Shown here one piece after another: positions 1-16,129 of a DNA stretch of 64,000 nt. Source of the DNA: Maea johnstoni. Taxonomy: Eukaryota > Annelida > Polychaeta > Spionida > Magelonidae. Within the stretch, counting starts at the first letter, position 1; every line of letters starts with the position of its first letter. Made by a program: the position numbers and the translations under genes. Below the pieces are notes generated by a model. That model was not told the origin of the DNA, searched no databases, and saw only the letters and a list, made by a program, of their open reading frames with translations. Location of the stretch: assembly GCA_963942565.1 (NCBI GenBank), contig OZ012687.1, positions 13,593,128-13,657,127 of the forward strand. Direction: 5' to 3'.

Positions 1-2096
<2,096 letters not shown>

Positions 2097-2152
<56 letters not shown>
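2097..2152. repeat. (TA)n microsatellite
   Basis: About 55 bp of TA repeats directly after the 3' end of the hairpin MITE. The element is therefore bracketed by TA tracts and probably inserted into one. Confidence 0.95.
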
Positions 2153-2156
<4 letters not shown>

Positions 2157-2271
2157 GTATGTTTGTGCGTTTGTTTTTCCAAATTAGGAATATTGTTTCT
2201 TACTGGGAGCTACTATTTAGCTAACATACATTTAAGTTTTATTCTTTCAATCATGATCTCTTAAATTGTAG

Positions 2272-2436
2272 GTTCTGTTGCTCGCATGAAGGAAATCTGT
2301 GACATATCGCATAACTACGGAGCTACAACTTATGTAGATGAAGTCCATGCTGTAGGTGTATATGGTAATGAGGGAGCAGGTATCGGACAGAGGGACAACC
2401 TTATTAAAAAGCTGGACATCATAGTAGGAACCTTAG
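2272..2436 (+). CDS. ALAS: ALAS-1 exon (PLP-Asp region), partial gene
   Basis: Exon of 5-aminolevulinate synthase, the mitochondrial PLP enzyme that condenses glycine and succinyl-CoA to start heme synthesis. The exon follows a TTGTAG acceptor and ends at G|GTAAG. It reads [16 protein letters not shown] then [14 protein letters not shown], which contains the DEVHAVG motif with the Asp and His that contact PLP. It is in phase 1 at both ends and is the direct counterpart of the ALAS-2 exon at 31,430-31,594. Earlier exons of this gene are not in the window. Family assignment is by clear resemblance to animal ALAS. Confidence 0.96.
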
Positions 2437-4119
2437 GTAAGAAAATATATACCATAGCATTAATTGTTATTGATGCCTTGCCATTTAGTATTCGACCTAG
2501 AACAGCAAAATTCACGTTCTAAACAATAGCGGTTTAGCCTTTCCTACATATAACACACTATTCTTTCAGAACTATTCAAAGGGGAAAACAATACTCGGGG
2601 CCCGCAGAAACCATTCACAGGGCCTGACTTAATATGATTTTGAATTCATCAAAGCATTATTATCAAGGTTTTAAACTTCAATACTAGTCATGCCTATCAA
2701 TGAGACTTACTGGGTATTTGAATCGCAGTTCAAAATAACAATATTTTGCAAGGGCAGGAAGAATGGAATGAATGTGGGTTTAAAGGCATATCGGCACACA
2801 AATGCCATTTAGTGCTATAAAATATTACTAAAATGGTGTTCCTTTGTCATATTTAAACAACAATGACAAAGAAGAAGAATTCTAAGTGAAAGAAGCAAAG
2901 GAGGGAGAGTATAAAAGCAGAGCTCTCAGATCCAAAGAGGACCAAGAGATCTTATAAATGCATGATATCCATAGACAGATCCACACATCCCACTTCTTTT
3001 TTAAGGCAAGCAGGGTTTCCCGGGAGGTGGGGCAGGAAGGAAACCTATACTTAGTCGCAGGGCATATAATTGAATACATGCAATTTACAAATTACTAGTA
3101 ATGTAAAGATTAGTGATAATGTAAATCCTGTTAATTTATCAATGTTTTGAATCTGGCAGTATTAACCGATCAGATGAGAAAGGTAAATCTTTTTTAGAAA
3201 ATTCGAAGGGTATATAATTGAATCAAATCCACAATTTATTATAAAGGTAAATTGACAAATTATACTGGTATTAAACACACATGAAGATCAAACTTTTTTT
3301 ATTCTTAGCATATCATAAGGTGTAAAGTAAGTGTTACACGTGATGGTCATAACTTACTGTAGATTCGGAAAAGAGTGTGTTTCTTAGCATTTAGCCTTAG
3401 GCGCAAAATTAAAATTCGCAATGATAAGTGCTGTCACACAATCTTTTGTGAATCCACAGTAGGTACACAGGTAATATGAACAACCAATCAATGCATGGAT
3501 ACCCTCTTCGCTTCCTCAATGGTGTGTAATAGGAGTTGGCACCTCCCGGAGAACTCTAAGCTGGCCTGGCACCCTGCTCAGTAAACAAAAGAAGGGGATG
3601 TGTTGATCTGTCTGTCTGATGGCATGCATCTACACGATCCTTTGAGACTCTTTGGATCTGAAGGCTCTGCTCTCACTTTCTCTCTTTTCATTCTTTCTCC
3701 CCTAGAGTAATTGATGCTTTGTTACCTTTTTGACACAAAGGGCCACTTTTTGGTAACATGTTATGGTACCAAATGGCTCTTGTGTGACAGAGTGCCTTAA
3801 AACCCTCACACATTCATTCATTCAGTCAATGCCTGCAAATGTGTTTCTGAATATTTTGGAAAAGAATTTGTTACTGATATTATCTGTCTGCAATATTGCT
3901 ATATCATTATTAGATCATGAGAGGCAAGCTTTACACATTTATTCCAAGATGTTGGATGGAGAACTAAATTGATGGTTCGGGGGGCAGGGGGGGGGGGGGG
4001 GGGAGTTCATACCACTATAGAGAGAAAGAAAACCATCATGAAGTTGATTGGTCCTCCCCCAGTGCTAACACATTCTCTGTTGGATATCATGTGATATTTC
4101 TCCCCGAATATTGTTGCAG
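2437..4119 (+). other. ALAS-1 intron
   Basis: A 1.7-kb intron between consensus GT and AG. It carries a short TA-flanked MITE at 3,357-3,459 and a poly-G run near 3,982-4,002. The remaining sequence shows nothing recognisable. Confidence 0.8.
3357..3459. mobile_element. TA-flanked MITE (CTGTARATTC family), short copy
   Basis: The left end is CTGTAGATTCGGAAAAGAGT and the right end is the complementary TTTTGTGAATCCACAG. Both are flanked by TA (3,355-3,356 and 3,460-3,461). This roughly 103-bp copy is an internally shortened relative of the 200-bp copies at 13,201, 28,972 and 38,247. A TA duplication with such ends suggests Tc1/mariner-type mobilisation. Confidence 0.75.
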
Positions 4120-4388
4120 GCAAAGCATTTGGTAGTGTGGGTGGCTACATTGCTTCCACGTCAAATGTGATTAACATGCTGCGGAACTTTGGTGGTGGAT
4201 TTTCGTTCACTTCATCTCTACCACCAACCGATATGGCAGCAGCTCTTGCTTCTGTTCGCATTCTACGTTCTGAGGAGGGAAGAAAACTTCGCCATCAGCT
4301 TCAAGCAAATGACATTTACCTGTCCCAGAAGCTCTTAGAAATAGGAATACCTGCCATGAACTACTCAAGCCATATTGCAGCTATCCAC
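4120..4388 (+). CDS. ALAS: ALAS-1 exon (catalytic lysine region)
   Basis: Second visible ALAS-1 exon, after TTGTTGCAG and ending CAC|GTAATC. It begins by completing a Gly codon and then reads KAFGSVGGYIASTSNVINML; the first Lys is the Schiff-base lysine of the family (the animal consensus is GTLGKAFG). It continues through SLPPTDMAAALASVRILRSEEG to the end at SHIAAIH. The counterpart in ALAS-2 is 34,801-35,069. The last ~20 bp plus intron start are duplicated at about 11,088-11,187. Confidence 0.96.
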
Positions 4389-5176
4389 GTAATCTTTGTT
4401 ATATTTGTATCTTATTGGTTACATGGTGTTTTGAAATCTAGTGCACATATTACTTACTATATCCGAGTGTTTTGTGAGTATTACGTCACAAGCTATATTA
4501 GATACATAATCATCTGAATTTAGGTTTAAATGAGCTTATATACATACCACCTTTCAAAAAGACCCCCCCCCCCCCCCACCCCACTAAAAACTGTCCTCAT
4601 CAGCACTAGTTATGGCTTAATACACAAATGCATGAGTAAGTAACAGGCGTGAGATAGCCACATGGGGGAATCCATCTTGCCCATGCTCATGCAGGTTGCT
4701 GACTAGCGTGGGCACCTACAGTGCCACCAGTGCTCACAAGGTACCAGTTACAGGGCTCCCCTTCACTACTTATTGTTGTTCATAGCTTTCTATAAGTGAA
4801 CCCAATCTTCTGGGATTGAACTTCACTATTCTAAGGTATACTTCAAAACGCCGTGGAAGTTATATAACACTTTGCTAGTCGTGAGGGGGAGGTCTTATTC
4901 TAAAGGTGACATGTATAAGCTTATTTTTCACCTAATGGTGTGCCTCCGGTCGACGCCCCATCTAAAGCAATATATTTTCCCCATTATATATTGTAGTACA
5001 CATTTACCAGTTACAAACTACTATTTGGTTATTAATCCAATTATTGCAAAATTCATAATTATCAGGCTAGGGACATTTTTGCCCATGTGCTTCCACCATG
5101 TTTGCAAATGAATGAACATTCTCTACAATTCTAACGCTATTCATTCAACCTCTTCCACATTTACTCTATTTTTCAG
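4389..5176 (+). other. ALAS-1 intron
   Basis: A 788-bp intron. It contains a 17-base poly-C-like run at about 4,562-4,580 and otherwise no recognisable element. Confidence 0.8.
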
Positions 5177-5238
5177 GTTGGAGATGCCGATACCTGCCAA
5201 GCCATGTCAAGAGATTTGCTTAAGAAGCATGGGATATA
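5177..5238 (+). CDS. ALAS: ALAS-1 terminal exon, 5' part (interrupted)
   Basis: After TTTTTCAG the exon reads VGDADTCQAMSRDLLKKHGI and is then interrupted by a mobile element at 5,239. The animal family continues [16 protein letters not shown]. Here the natural continuation is found 5.5 kb downstream at 10,739. Running on into the element, translation reaches a TAA at 5,264-5,266, so the product would lack the last roughly 95 residues. Those carry the substrate-carboxylate-binding Arg of LLRIA. Confidence 0.93.
5233..5238 (+). repeat. 6-bp target site duplication, left copy (GATATA)
   Basis: GATATA directly precedes the element's terminal TATGAGG. The identical hexamer follows its other end at 10,733-10,738. 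Counting it once joins ...CAT GG + GATATA + CTTACAATATATG into codons H-G-I-Y-L-Q-Y-M, which match the ALAS family register. Confidence 0.92.
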
Positions 5239-8200
5239 TATGAGGCGCCGTTGTGGACAAAAGTAAAAAGCACAGCATAAATGCATGTAAAAACTTTGAA
5301 ATTAACTAAATTTTCAATGAAAAAAAAAGAAAAACTTTGAAATGAAATAATTTGCACTGTAAATATAAACAAAACATTGAAAACTTTTCAAAAACTTTGA
5401 AAATAAAAAATATTTACTGAAATTTTCCAAAAAAAACTTTGAAATAAAAATTTAATTCAGCAAAATAGTGATTTTTGTTTCACATTTTCTTTGAGAATAT
5501 AACACTTTTCAATGCCTTTCTTTAAAAATCCCAACGCTTTTTACTTTTTTTTTCAGAAAATCTTTTTTTTTTTTGGAAGTTTTTCAATTTCTTTTTGGAA
5601 GTTTTCTTTCTAAATCTCACTGTATTTTTTTTCAATTCTCACTGCGTTTTTACGCCTCATTCTCACTGTGTTTTTACGCCTCATCCGGGTCATGAGCTAG
5701 TCACGAGGCTTCTATAAATAACTCAGGGAATACCTTCATGACGACAATAGCGTGCAATTTCAATCTTACGCACGTGATCGTGAACTTGGGTACATATCAG
5801 TGAACTTTGACAGATGGGTGGGGAGTGGTGTGTATCTGTGCGTGCGTGCGTGTGTGTGTATGTTGGTGTGTTCGTCTGTTCTAATAATGAAACGTAACGA
5901 GTAGAGGAAATTATGCACCAGTCAATTGGATCCTCGGGAGGGGGGCGGGAAATGGTCGGGCGATGTCGGGCTTATCCTGTTTAGTACACCAAAATGCTGC
6001 CCCGCAGGGGGACGTAACTAATTAGTAGAGCGACGATATAGAGCGGGGCACGGGGCCGGGATAGTGAATACCACACAATTCCTCCTTATGCCAGAATTCT
6101 ATTTAATACTTTATGATTAGCCCAATCTGCCGCCTAGCAGTGGATAGACAAGTGGTATGAGATATTGTCATAATGATACGACCGGCACTGAATGTGGCTA
6201 GTATGAAATTATCTTTTTTATATAAATACGAGGAAAAAACAAGAATTTAAACTAAAACAAACACATTGATGATAACTGAATCTCGTAAAATTTGGAGGAT
6301 AACACTCTAATTATAAAAAGACTACAAAGCAAAGCTTTAAATGCTCGCGAATCTCAAAAATATTTGTGAAATAACCAGACAGTATCAGTAGTGATTGTCC
6401 AAAAGTTAATGGCAAACAATTGCTACGATTTCAACCTGTCCAGCGAGCAACATAACCACTTGTCCCGTTGCAAGTGAATTCGAAAAAAAACAGCAATCTG
6501 ACAAGCAGAACAAGACCCTTACTTGCCCCGCTCGGCAAGAAATGTCTTTTGGCTGAGTCCTCGAAATGTAACTCACCTTAGTTAAACAGGGTTGTGGGAC
6601 AAGTGGAAGTGCCAGCGTGGGCAAGTAAACTTTAGGGGCAGCTTGCCATGCTCAGCAAGTAATGTTTTGGAACCTATGTTGCACCCTGATATCGCAACAT
6701 CGTCATTTCACAACAGCTTTAAAATAATTAAATGTTAGGTAGAATGAGTTGTGACGGTTTTAACATTCCAAACTGCATTAGAGTTGACCCACAGATATGC
6801 AGATAATTTTTTTTTGTGAACATAGAGATCACAACACTGTGGCAACTTTTCCCGCTACTATAATCATGACGTCACGTGAGCATTTGTTGCACTGAGGATT
6901 TGGTGCGTGGTTGCGCATGTTGCGTGGTCAGTGGCGATCAAAAGTACGTGCAACGCACTAGTGCGTTCCCTCATCATTCTGCATTAACTTTTAAAGCAGC
7001 CACAAAGTTACGATGGGATTCTGTCTCACCGTGACGTCATTCTTTCCCAATTTTCCGGCGATAGAGGTCGCCGCTTTTGTTTGAACTTTGCAGAAACAAG
7101 TTGCGCACAAAACTTGCGCACATCGCAAATTTCGTCCAAATGAACTTCAAAATCCAGTGGAACTTTTTTAAAGGTATCAGTATATATGCTTATGCCAATC
7201 ATAAACACTGCTTTGAAGAAGGGCTGCACATGCTATTATATGCCAGAAATATCTAAAAATGAAATAGCCATTTTAAAATCCAATCGTGGTAGCCTGACCA
7301 GATAAGAATTGATAGTTGGCATGAGGATGTACAGTGGCTGGAATTTCTCACGGTGCTACAGAGTACAGACCAAGCTGCTATGGACTCTTCATCAAAGACA
7401 ATCTTCATGAGGTGCATGAAGGCCCTCAATATGATTTTCGAGGATGTTCCTGCATTTGTACAAATCAACACAATTAAGGTTTATTTTCAAATTTATTTAT
7501 CACATTTTTGATGCCCACATGGATAGAAAATATGGTTTAAAGGGGAAGATTGATGTGAAGATTGAGACTACACGCTATTGTCGTCATGAAGGTATTCCCC
7601 AAGTTATTTATATAAGCCTCATGACTAGCTTTGACCCGTATGAAGCGTAAAAACGCAGTGAGAATTTATAAAATTATAGTCAGATTTAGAAAAAAAACTT
7701 CAAAAAAAAAATTTATAATCTGGAAAAGAAGAAAAATGCGTTGGGATTTTTGGAAGAAAAACATTGAGAAATATCAAAACAAAAGTGTAAAAATCACTGT
7801 TTTCCTGAACTTTTATAGAGAATTAAATGTAAATCGTAAATCGTTATTTTCCATTACTTCTTTAACATTTTTCATTGAAAATATAGTTTAATTTCAAAGT
7901 TTTTACATACATTTATGATGTGTTTTTTACTTTTGTCCACAACGGCACCTCATATCCCCGCCCGCGGGGCACATTTTTTTAAAGGGGCCCTTAAGGCTCA
8001 CATACATATCAGCTTATGTGAAAGTAATACACTTCAAGAATAGGATACTGCCCTTCTTTTTCTCTCAGTGATCCCATAAGGGGAGATTTTTGCATATTGC
8101 CATCATCTTGCCCGGCCCCTGGCAGCCACTGGCTGCGGCCATGTTTTTCAATTGGGTGGCAGAGATCACTTCCTGTCCCTAGCTCTGTGCTTATCTCATG

Positions 8201-10732
8201 CACCACTAAGCTCCTTTGCTACCTAATAACACTGACCACAGCAGGGGGTGATGACCCGGATTCACAATGACGGCGGCCTTGGCACAGAGGAGGTGCTATT
8301 CACTTATTGCAATTTCAGATTTCTCTTTGTGTGGAGCTCTAGGGCTTTCCTGTTGATGACAGATGTTGAGCTATGTTCATGAACTTTCATATAAACCTAT
8401 GATTTGTTCTTCCCCAAGTTCCCCTTTAAACCATATTTTCTATCCATGCGGGTATCAAAAATATGATAAATGAATTTGAAAATAAACTTTTATTGTGTTG
8501 ATTTGTACAAATGCAGGAACATCCTAGAAAATCATATTGAGGGCCTTCATGCACCTCATGAAGATTGTCTTTGATGAAGAGTCCATAGCAGCTTGGTCTG
8601 TTCTCTGTAGTACCGTGAGAAATTCCAGCCACTGTACATCCTCATGCCAACTATCAATTCTTATCTGGTCAGACTACCACGATTGGATTTTAAAATGGCT
8701 ATTTCTTTTTTAGATATTTCTGGCATATAATAGCATGTGCAGCCCTTCTTCAAATCAGTGTTTATGATTGGCATAAGCATATATACTGATACCTTTAAAA
8801 AAGTTCCGTTGGATTTTGAAGTTCATTTGGACGAAATTTGCGATGTGCGCAAGTTTTGTGCGCAACTTGTTTCTGCAAAGTTCAAACAAAAGCGGCGACC
8901 TCTATCGCCGGAAAATTGGGAAAGAATGACGTCACGGTGAGACAGAATCCCATCGTAACTTTGTGACTGCTTTAAAAGTTAATGCAGAATGATGAGGGAA
9001 CGCACTAGTGCGTTGCACGTACTTTTGATCGCCACTGACCACGCAACATGCGCAACCACGCACCAAATCCTCAGTGCAACAAATGCTCACGTGACGTCAT
9101 GATTATAGTAGCGGGAAAAGTTGCCACAGTGTTGTGATCTCTATGTTCACAAAAAAAGAATTCTCTGCATATCTGTGGGTCAACTCTAATGCAGTTTGGA
9201 ATGTTAAAACCGTCACAACTCATTCTACCTAACATTTAATTATTTTAAAGCTGTTGTGAAATGACGATGTTGCGATATCAGGGTGCAACATAGGTTCCAA
9301 AACATTACTTGCTGAGCATGGCAAGCTGCCCCTAAAGTTTACTTGCCCACGCTGGCACTTCCACTTGTCCCACAACCCTGTTTAACTAAGGTGAGTTACA
9401 TTTCGAGGACTCAGCCAAAAGACATTTCTTGCCGAGCGGGGCAAGTAAGGGTCTTGTTCTGCTTGTCAGATTGCTGTTTTTTTTTCGAATTCACTTGCAA
9501 CGGGACAAGTGGTTATGTTGCTCGCTGGACAGGTTGAAATCGTAGCAATTGTTTGCCATTAACTTTTGGACAATCACTACTCATACTGTCTGGTTATTTC
9601 ACAAATATTTTTGAGATTCGCGAGCATTTAAAGCTTTGCTTTGTAGTCTTTTTATAATTAGAGTGTTATCCTCCAAATTTTACGAGATTCAGTTATCATC
9701 AATGTGTTTGTTTTAGTTTAAATTCTTGTTTTTTCCTCGTATTTATATAAAAAAGATAATTTCATACTAGCCACATTCAGTGGCGGTCGTATCATTATGA
9801 CAATATCTCATACCACTTGTCTATCCACTGCTAGGCGGCAGATTGGGCTAATCATAAAGTATTAAATAGAATTCTGGCATAAGGAGGAATTGTGTGGTAT
9901 TCACTATCCCGGCCCCGTGCCCCGCTCTATATAGTCGCTCTACTAATTAGTTACGTCCCCACCCTGCGGGGCAGCATTTTGGTGTACTAAACAGGATAAG
10001 CCCGACATCGCCCGGCCATTTCCCGCCCCCCTCCCGAGGATCCAATTGACTGGTGCATAATTTCCTCTACTCGTTACGTTTCATTATTAGAACAGACGAA
10101 CACACCAACATACACACACACGCACGCACGCACAGATACACACCACTCCCCACCCATCTGTCAAAGGTCACTGATATGTACCCAAGTTCACGATCACGTG
10201 CGTAAGATTGAGATTGCACGCTATTGTCGTCATGAAGGTATTCCCTGCGTTATTTATAGAAGCCTCGTGACTAGCTCATGACCCGGATGAGGCGTAAAAA
10301 CACAGTGAGAATGAGGCGTAAAAACGCAGTGAGAATTGAAAAAAAATACAGTGAGATTTAGAAAGAAAACTTCCAAAAAGAAATTGAAAAACTTCCAAAA
10401 AAAAAAAAGATTATCTGAAAAAAAAAGTAAAAAGCGTGTGGATTTTTAAAGAAAGGCATTGAAAAGTGTTATATTCTCAAAGAAAATGTGAAACAAAAAT
10501 CACTATTTTGCTGAATTAAATTTTTATTTCAAAGTTTTTTTTGGAAAATTTCAGTAAATATTTTTTATTTTCAAAGTTTTTGAAAAGTTTTCAATGTTTT
10601 GTTTATATTTACAGTGCAAATTATTTCATTTCAAAGTTTTTCTTTTTTTTTCATTGAAAATTTAGTTAATTTCAAAGTTTTTACATGCATTTATGCTGTG
10701 CTTTTTACTTTTGTCCACAACGGCGCCTCATA
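5239..10732. mobile_element. Giant fold-back (long-TIR) DNA element in ALAS-1 exon
   Basis: A 5,494-bp element whose two arms, about 5,239-7,545 and 8,419-10,732, are near-identical inverted copies around an 873-bp loop. The termini are TATGAGGCGCCGTTGTGG and its complement, with a 6-bp duplication (GATATA) outside. The loop contains a third, diverged copy of the terminal region in the right-end orientation (7,549-7,956). I find no transposase. Mirror-image open frames of 67-72 codons occur in both arms, but none is recognisable. The ends (TAY...RTA) and 6-bp duplication resemble what I recall for IS3EU-type transposons; this is a tentative inference. Six-bp duplications also occur in other superfamilies. 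Confidence 0.9.
7549..7956 (+). repeat. Extra internal copy of the element's right end
   Basis: From ATTGAGACTACACGCTATTG to GGCACCTCATA this stretch parallels the outer right terminus at 10,208-10,732 (same order: GTCGTCATGAAGGTATTCCC, the paired GCAGTGAGAAT blocks, the A-rich tract, then TTGTCCACAACGGC). It is shorter and clearly diverged. Together with the left arm it delimits a unit of about 2.7 kb (5,239-7,956) that looks like a complete simpler element. Confidence 0.8.
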
Positions 10733-11012
10733 GATATACTTACAATATATGAACTACCCAATTGTACCAAGAGGCAAGGAGTTGCTCCGTATTGCCTTGA
10801 CGCCTCTTCATTCCCACGAGTTGATAGACAAACTTGCCATATCTCTTTTGGAAGTTTGGCTCGCACATGGATTGGAACTAAAGAAAGGCTGCATTGCTGA
10901 GTGTGAATATTGCAAACAGCCCTTACAATTGGACGCACGTTATAAAAGCTACGAGAGTTATAATGGCTCTTATTGTGAGCAATGTTGTAGTTCCATAAAG
11001 TCTAGACTCTAA
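10733..11012 (+). CDS. ALAS: ALAS-1 terminal exon, 3' part
   Basis: The rest of the terminal exon, beginning with the right GATATA copy and running to TAA at 11,010-11,012. It reads YMNYPIVPRGKELLRIALTP, then LLEVWLAHGLELKKG and CEYCKQPLQLDARY, matching the animal ALAS C-terminus (family: [21 protein letters not shown], then a CxxC-containing tail). The usual His-His after TP is Leu-His here. The frame is open to the end, which argues that the insertion is recent or polymorphic, or that selection on this copy has only lately relaxed. Confidence 0.94.
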
Positions 11013-12330
<1,318 letters not shown>

Positions 12331-13200
12331 GCGTTTGTATGATATTTGGCAAAGTGCTCCTTTGTTTGCGCTTTTCTCAATGTTAGATGTCTTATTACCT
12401 TTATACAGACTTTCACCCACATATATCATACTATAGATGTTGGGAATACAACTGTGTACTCCTTGTTGAACACATACATGGGGTTTATACTGTTTGTTAA
12501 ATTTAATTTTCTAAGCTCTTGGAATCTGCTATAGAATAGCAGCCACAAACCAGTTTATAATGAGACATATGAACTTTTATAAATAAGTCAATATTGCTTC
12601 ATTTTAGGTATCAGTAATTCTAGTGCAATAGAATGACAGTAGAAAGTTATTTCATATATAATGCAATGGGCCTTTGATAATGTAGTCAATATATGGCCAT
12701 CCATTTTTTTAGGATATCAACCCATGGTTTAATGTTCTATCAATAGTTTATTCATCAGTCTCAGCAGCTCTCCACTGTTAGTAACATTACATTCAGTGAA
12801 TTTTACTTCATTTTCTCAAGATATTCTAGATCTGAATTTTGACTTTCGGTGCATATCAGAAATGAGTGCATTATTGCACACATGAATTGTCTTTTTGATA
12901 TCAGTTGTTTTCAAGAACATGCTTACAGCAATTCTTTGGTAGAGCATCTTGAATCGGATGTTTTAACATATTTATCATATCAGGATTTAAATTGATTGAT
13001 ATTTTCTTTGAGAGCAAATGTTAATGTTTTTTTCTGATTTTTCCCCATTTGTTTTCATATGTGTTTAAAGTATGTTGTTATCTTGTTTAGGGTGATTCAG
13101 CGTAGGATTCAACCGTCTCTCATACATTTCCATCATCTTTTTCATCTGATAAATTAATACCGTAGGTAATGTTTAGTATGTTCGTATAACTTTTCTAATA
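12331..13200. other. Unassigned AT-rich sequence
   Basis: No exon, RNA gene or recognisable repeat was found in this stretch. Confidence 0.5.
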
Positions 13201-13404
13201 CTGTAGATTCACAAAAGATTGTGTAGAGTAAATTTTGCGAATTTACAGAAAATCGATTTTTGCGTTTTTAACTTTGCGAATTGGCCGCAACATGGCGTGC
13301 CAGCTATACACTTGAAGTGGTAGCCCTAATCATTGCGAATTTTAATTTTGCGTCCGAGGCTAAACGCAAAAATTAAACTAACACAATCTTTTCCGAATTT
13401 ACAG
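13201..13404. mobile_element. TA-type MITE (CTGTARATTC family), full copy
   Basis: A 204-bp element. Left end CTGTAGATTCACAAAAGATT; right end AATCTTTTCCGAATTTACAG. The ends are inverted repeats of about 23 bp. Near-identical copies are at 28,972-29,185 and 38,247-38,460. The left flank ends TA; the right flank is CA. Confidence 0.85.
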
Positions 13405-14997
13405 CACTCAATTACTAATGAAACTACAATGGATGTTGTTGATTAGATACATTCTTTTTAACAGTGTGTATTCCATTAATCCATATGTATCATGATTAAA
13501 TTACAACCAATTCGTTTTGAATTTAATCTCGATATCAGGGTATAAGCATATTGGCGATGCAGTCATTCATGTCGTCACCCCAGTTCACCCCTGTTCTCTT
13601 GACCCAGGAAATCGTTCGCCCTAATAAATGCATAAGTAGGTGCTGTTTTACCAAGAGAGCTCGGCAACATACATGGCGTCATGACTGGAAGTGAAGGTAC
13701 GTTTTTCACTTCCTACCTTCATTTCAATATGTAGATACTCGATGCTGACTTTTTGAAACAGCGACATAGGCATTGTACACCCTATCCACCAGTTATTTTG
13801 TTGACGTTTTACAGTACCCTATTTAACGCAGACGATTGGGAGTGTGTTTAATAATGGACACCCATGTGTGTATATGAAACATTTTTCATGGTGTATTAGT
13901 TTATACCCAGGAGAAAAAACAGCATATCAAGCATATCACAGTAACCCGAGTTACAGGACAACTTTAGCTATCGCACATATGGCAGAAAAAAATAGTTACT
14001 AGTAATCGAAATACATGTACCAAATTCCAACTAAAGCTTGCTTCGGGTAAGCTTGAAGCTTCTGACCTGAATATCCTGCACCAGCTTATAGCACACATGT
14101 ATATAATAGCAACACGATTTACTGCCTGGATGCATTTCAATTGATTTCTGCCAATCAACCATGATGTTTAGGGTATGGATGATACGCTAGGAGGTCAACC
14201 ACCTTCAACCGTGACACGCTTTACGAAAGTATGTAATTTAAATCTGTGACGGATCTGGAATATTTGACTGAAATGAAAAATATGCTTTAGAATAGTCGTC
14301 GTTGATTGCAATATTGTAAAATAGGCGACGGCATAAAAAGGTAATGTGGTACGCCATATCAAGTGGATCGATGTTTTGGTTTTGACTTGTTTTCCATATT
14401 CAGTATACGACACAACCCATTCACAACCGGAACAAAGGATATAACTGACTTTACAAAGTTGTCGTTCCTAATAGAGTTAATTTTCCATCCATGATTTTTT
14501 TACAAACAGTATCCTCTTTGGCAAGCTTGGTAACGGACTATGTGTGCAAATTGGATGAGCAATGTATATCTATTGACCGGCGCACTCAACGTGCAAACAG
14601 AGCATAAAAGAGAAATACAAAAAGTTGAATGTATAAAAAGATAGGTTTACTAAACACACATAGGTGGCGCCACTCACACGGGTGCAAACCAGTTATAACC
14701 GAACTAGGACTTATTTACACTTTTTCGTTCAACGGGACGATACTGCTAAAGGTTTGTATGGATAAAGGCGTATCACTGGTTCCATAAAGTGGAAGTCAGT
14801 CCATTGACACTTTAAATTAGTTCGAGTTAAGGATATTTCAACTTTATCAGATACGTTCTTTTATTTTCAAATTATGCAAGTCATCAAATATGACTTCCAA
14901 TCTTTACCTTAATCCATTGGCATCAGGCATCAGGAGTACATACAGGATCTGACAGCTTTGAACGTAGAAGAGTAATGCTTGATATATATATATACAT
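13405..14997. other. Unassigned sequence
   Basis: No supported gene. Missing 5' exons of ALAS-2 (mitochondrial targeting region) could in principle lie here, but I could not identify one by splice sites plus a heme-regulatory CP motif. Confidence 0.4.
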
Positions 14998-16021
14998 ATA
15001 TATCTATATTATAAGAGAGGAGGCCCAATCCTTTGCAACGCATGATCTCCGTTGCCGCGCCTGTTTGCCTAATTCGGAGTTGGCAGTTTGGTGGACAAGT
15101 GTATCTAGATGGTTCTTAACGTAAACTAATTTCAAAAAATTAAACAAAAAGGTGCTTTTGATGCTGATTTCTTATCCTCAAGCACGGCCGGGTGTGGTTT
15201 AACCACCCGGCGATATATAGTACAACCGATATCAAACTTCTGCTTCCACAATGGGGTTGCACTGCACGGACTTTGTTGGTTGTCCTGTGGCAGAAGCACG
15301 CACACTGTAGTAGCGTAGCCTACCCGGGTAATCAAAGGGAACCTGGGCATGCACCGAAAGGGTTTAGGCGGCATGGACACAATGAACAATGCCTGCATCG
15401 GCGCTAAGAGCGTACGGACACATCCCTTGGGAAAACACACAATCAAAGGTTGTGCGCTTAGAGAGAGAGAGCATTCGAACAAACCCAAACAATTCAGCAT
15501 ACTACGGTGGTGCATGGATAACATGCATATTTGAGCTTACGAAAAATTCGTTCCAAAAAATGTTTTCCATACAGCCAGTATATAATCTACCCGGCTTTGA
15601 ATAGATACAATTTGAAAGTTATCTTTATCAAAATAAATTGTGATGGAACTTAATGTCTATGTATATTTTATAGAACCACCTCATGCCCATACCTCACTTT
15701 GGGTATGCGTGGAATTAATCCGTGTTTGAACGAAGATTGTGCCTCCTTTGGAATATGTTTTCCTTCAACAATTATTGAAATAGTATTGTTTTTACATTTC
15801 CTTAACAATCATAGCGTAGCAGCTCAAAAAAGCCCTTTTTTAAAATCTATTTATCATTTTTGGGGGGGGGAGGGGGAGGATATCCACATAAAAGTATCAT
15901 TTGGAAATAATTTGTGGGTAGAATCATACCAAAATGCTTACTGGCCAACTCATACACATTCTTTCCACGTTTTTTTTCGTATCTGGACTTTATTCCCAAA
16001 ATATTTCATTGATAGCATATA

Positions 16022-16040
16022 AATATATATATATACCCGG

Positions 16041-16128
<88 letters not shown>
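16022..16128. repeat. (TA)n microsatellite
   Basis: About 105 bp of TA repeats ending exactly at the CTAG terminus of the minus-strand Helitron end. Confidence 0.95.

Positions 16129-16129
<1 letters not shown>

Noticed and set aside
7026-8940. Mirror-image 67-codon frames (MQPFFKAVFMIGISIYTDTF...) and 64-72-codon MPTLALPL frames in both palindrome arms
   Set aside because: They are preserved because the arms are near-identical copies; no domain, and no sign that they belong to a larger gene.
15132-15524. 130-codon minus-strand frame inside the inverted-repeat block
   Set aside because: No similarity I can recognise and no splice or promoter context; overlapping frames of similar size on the other strand.
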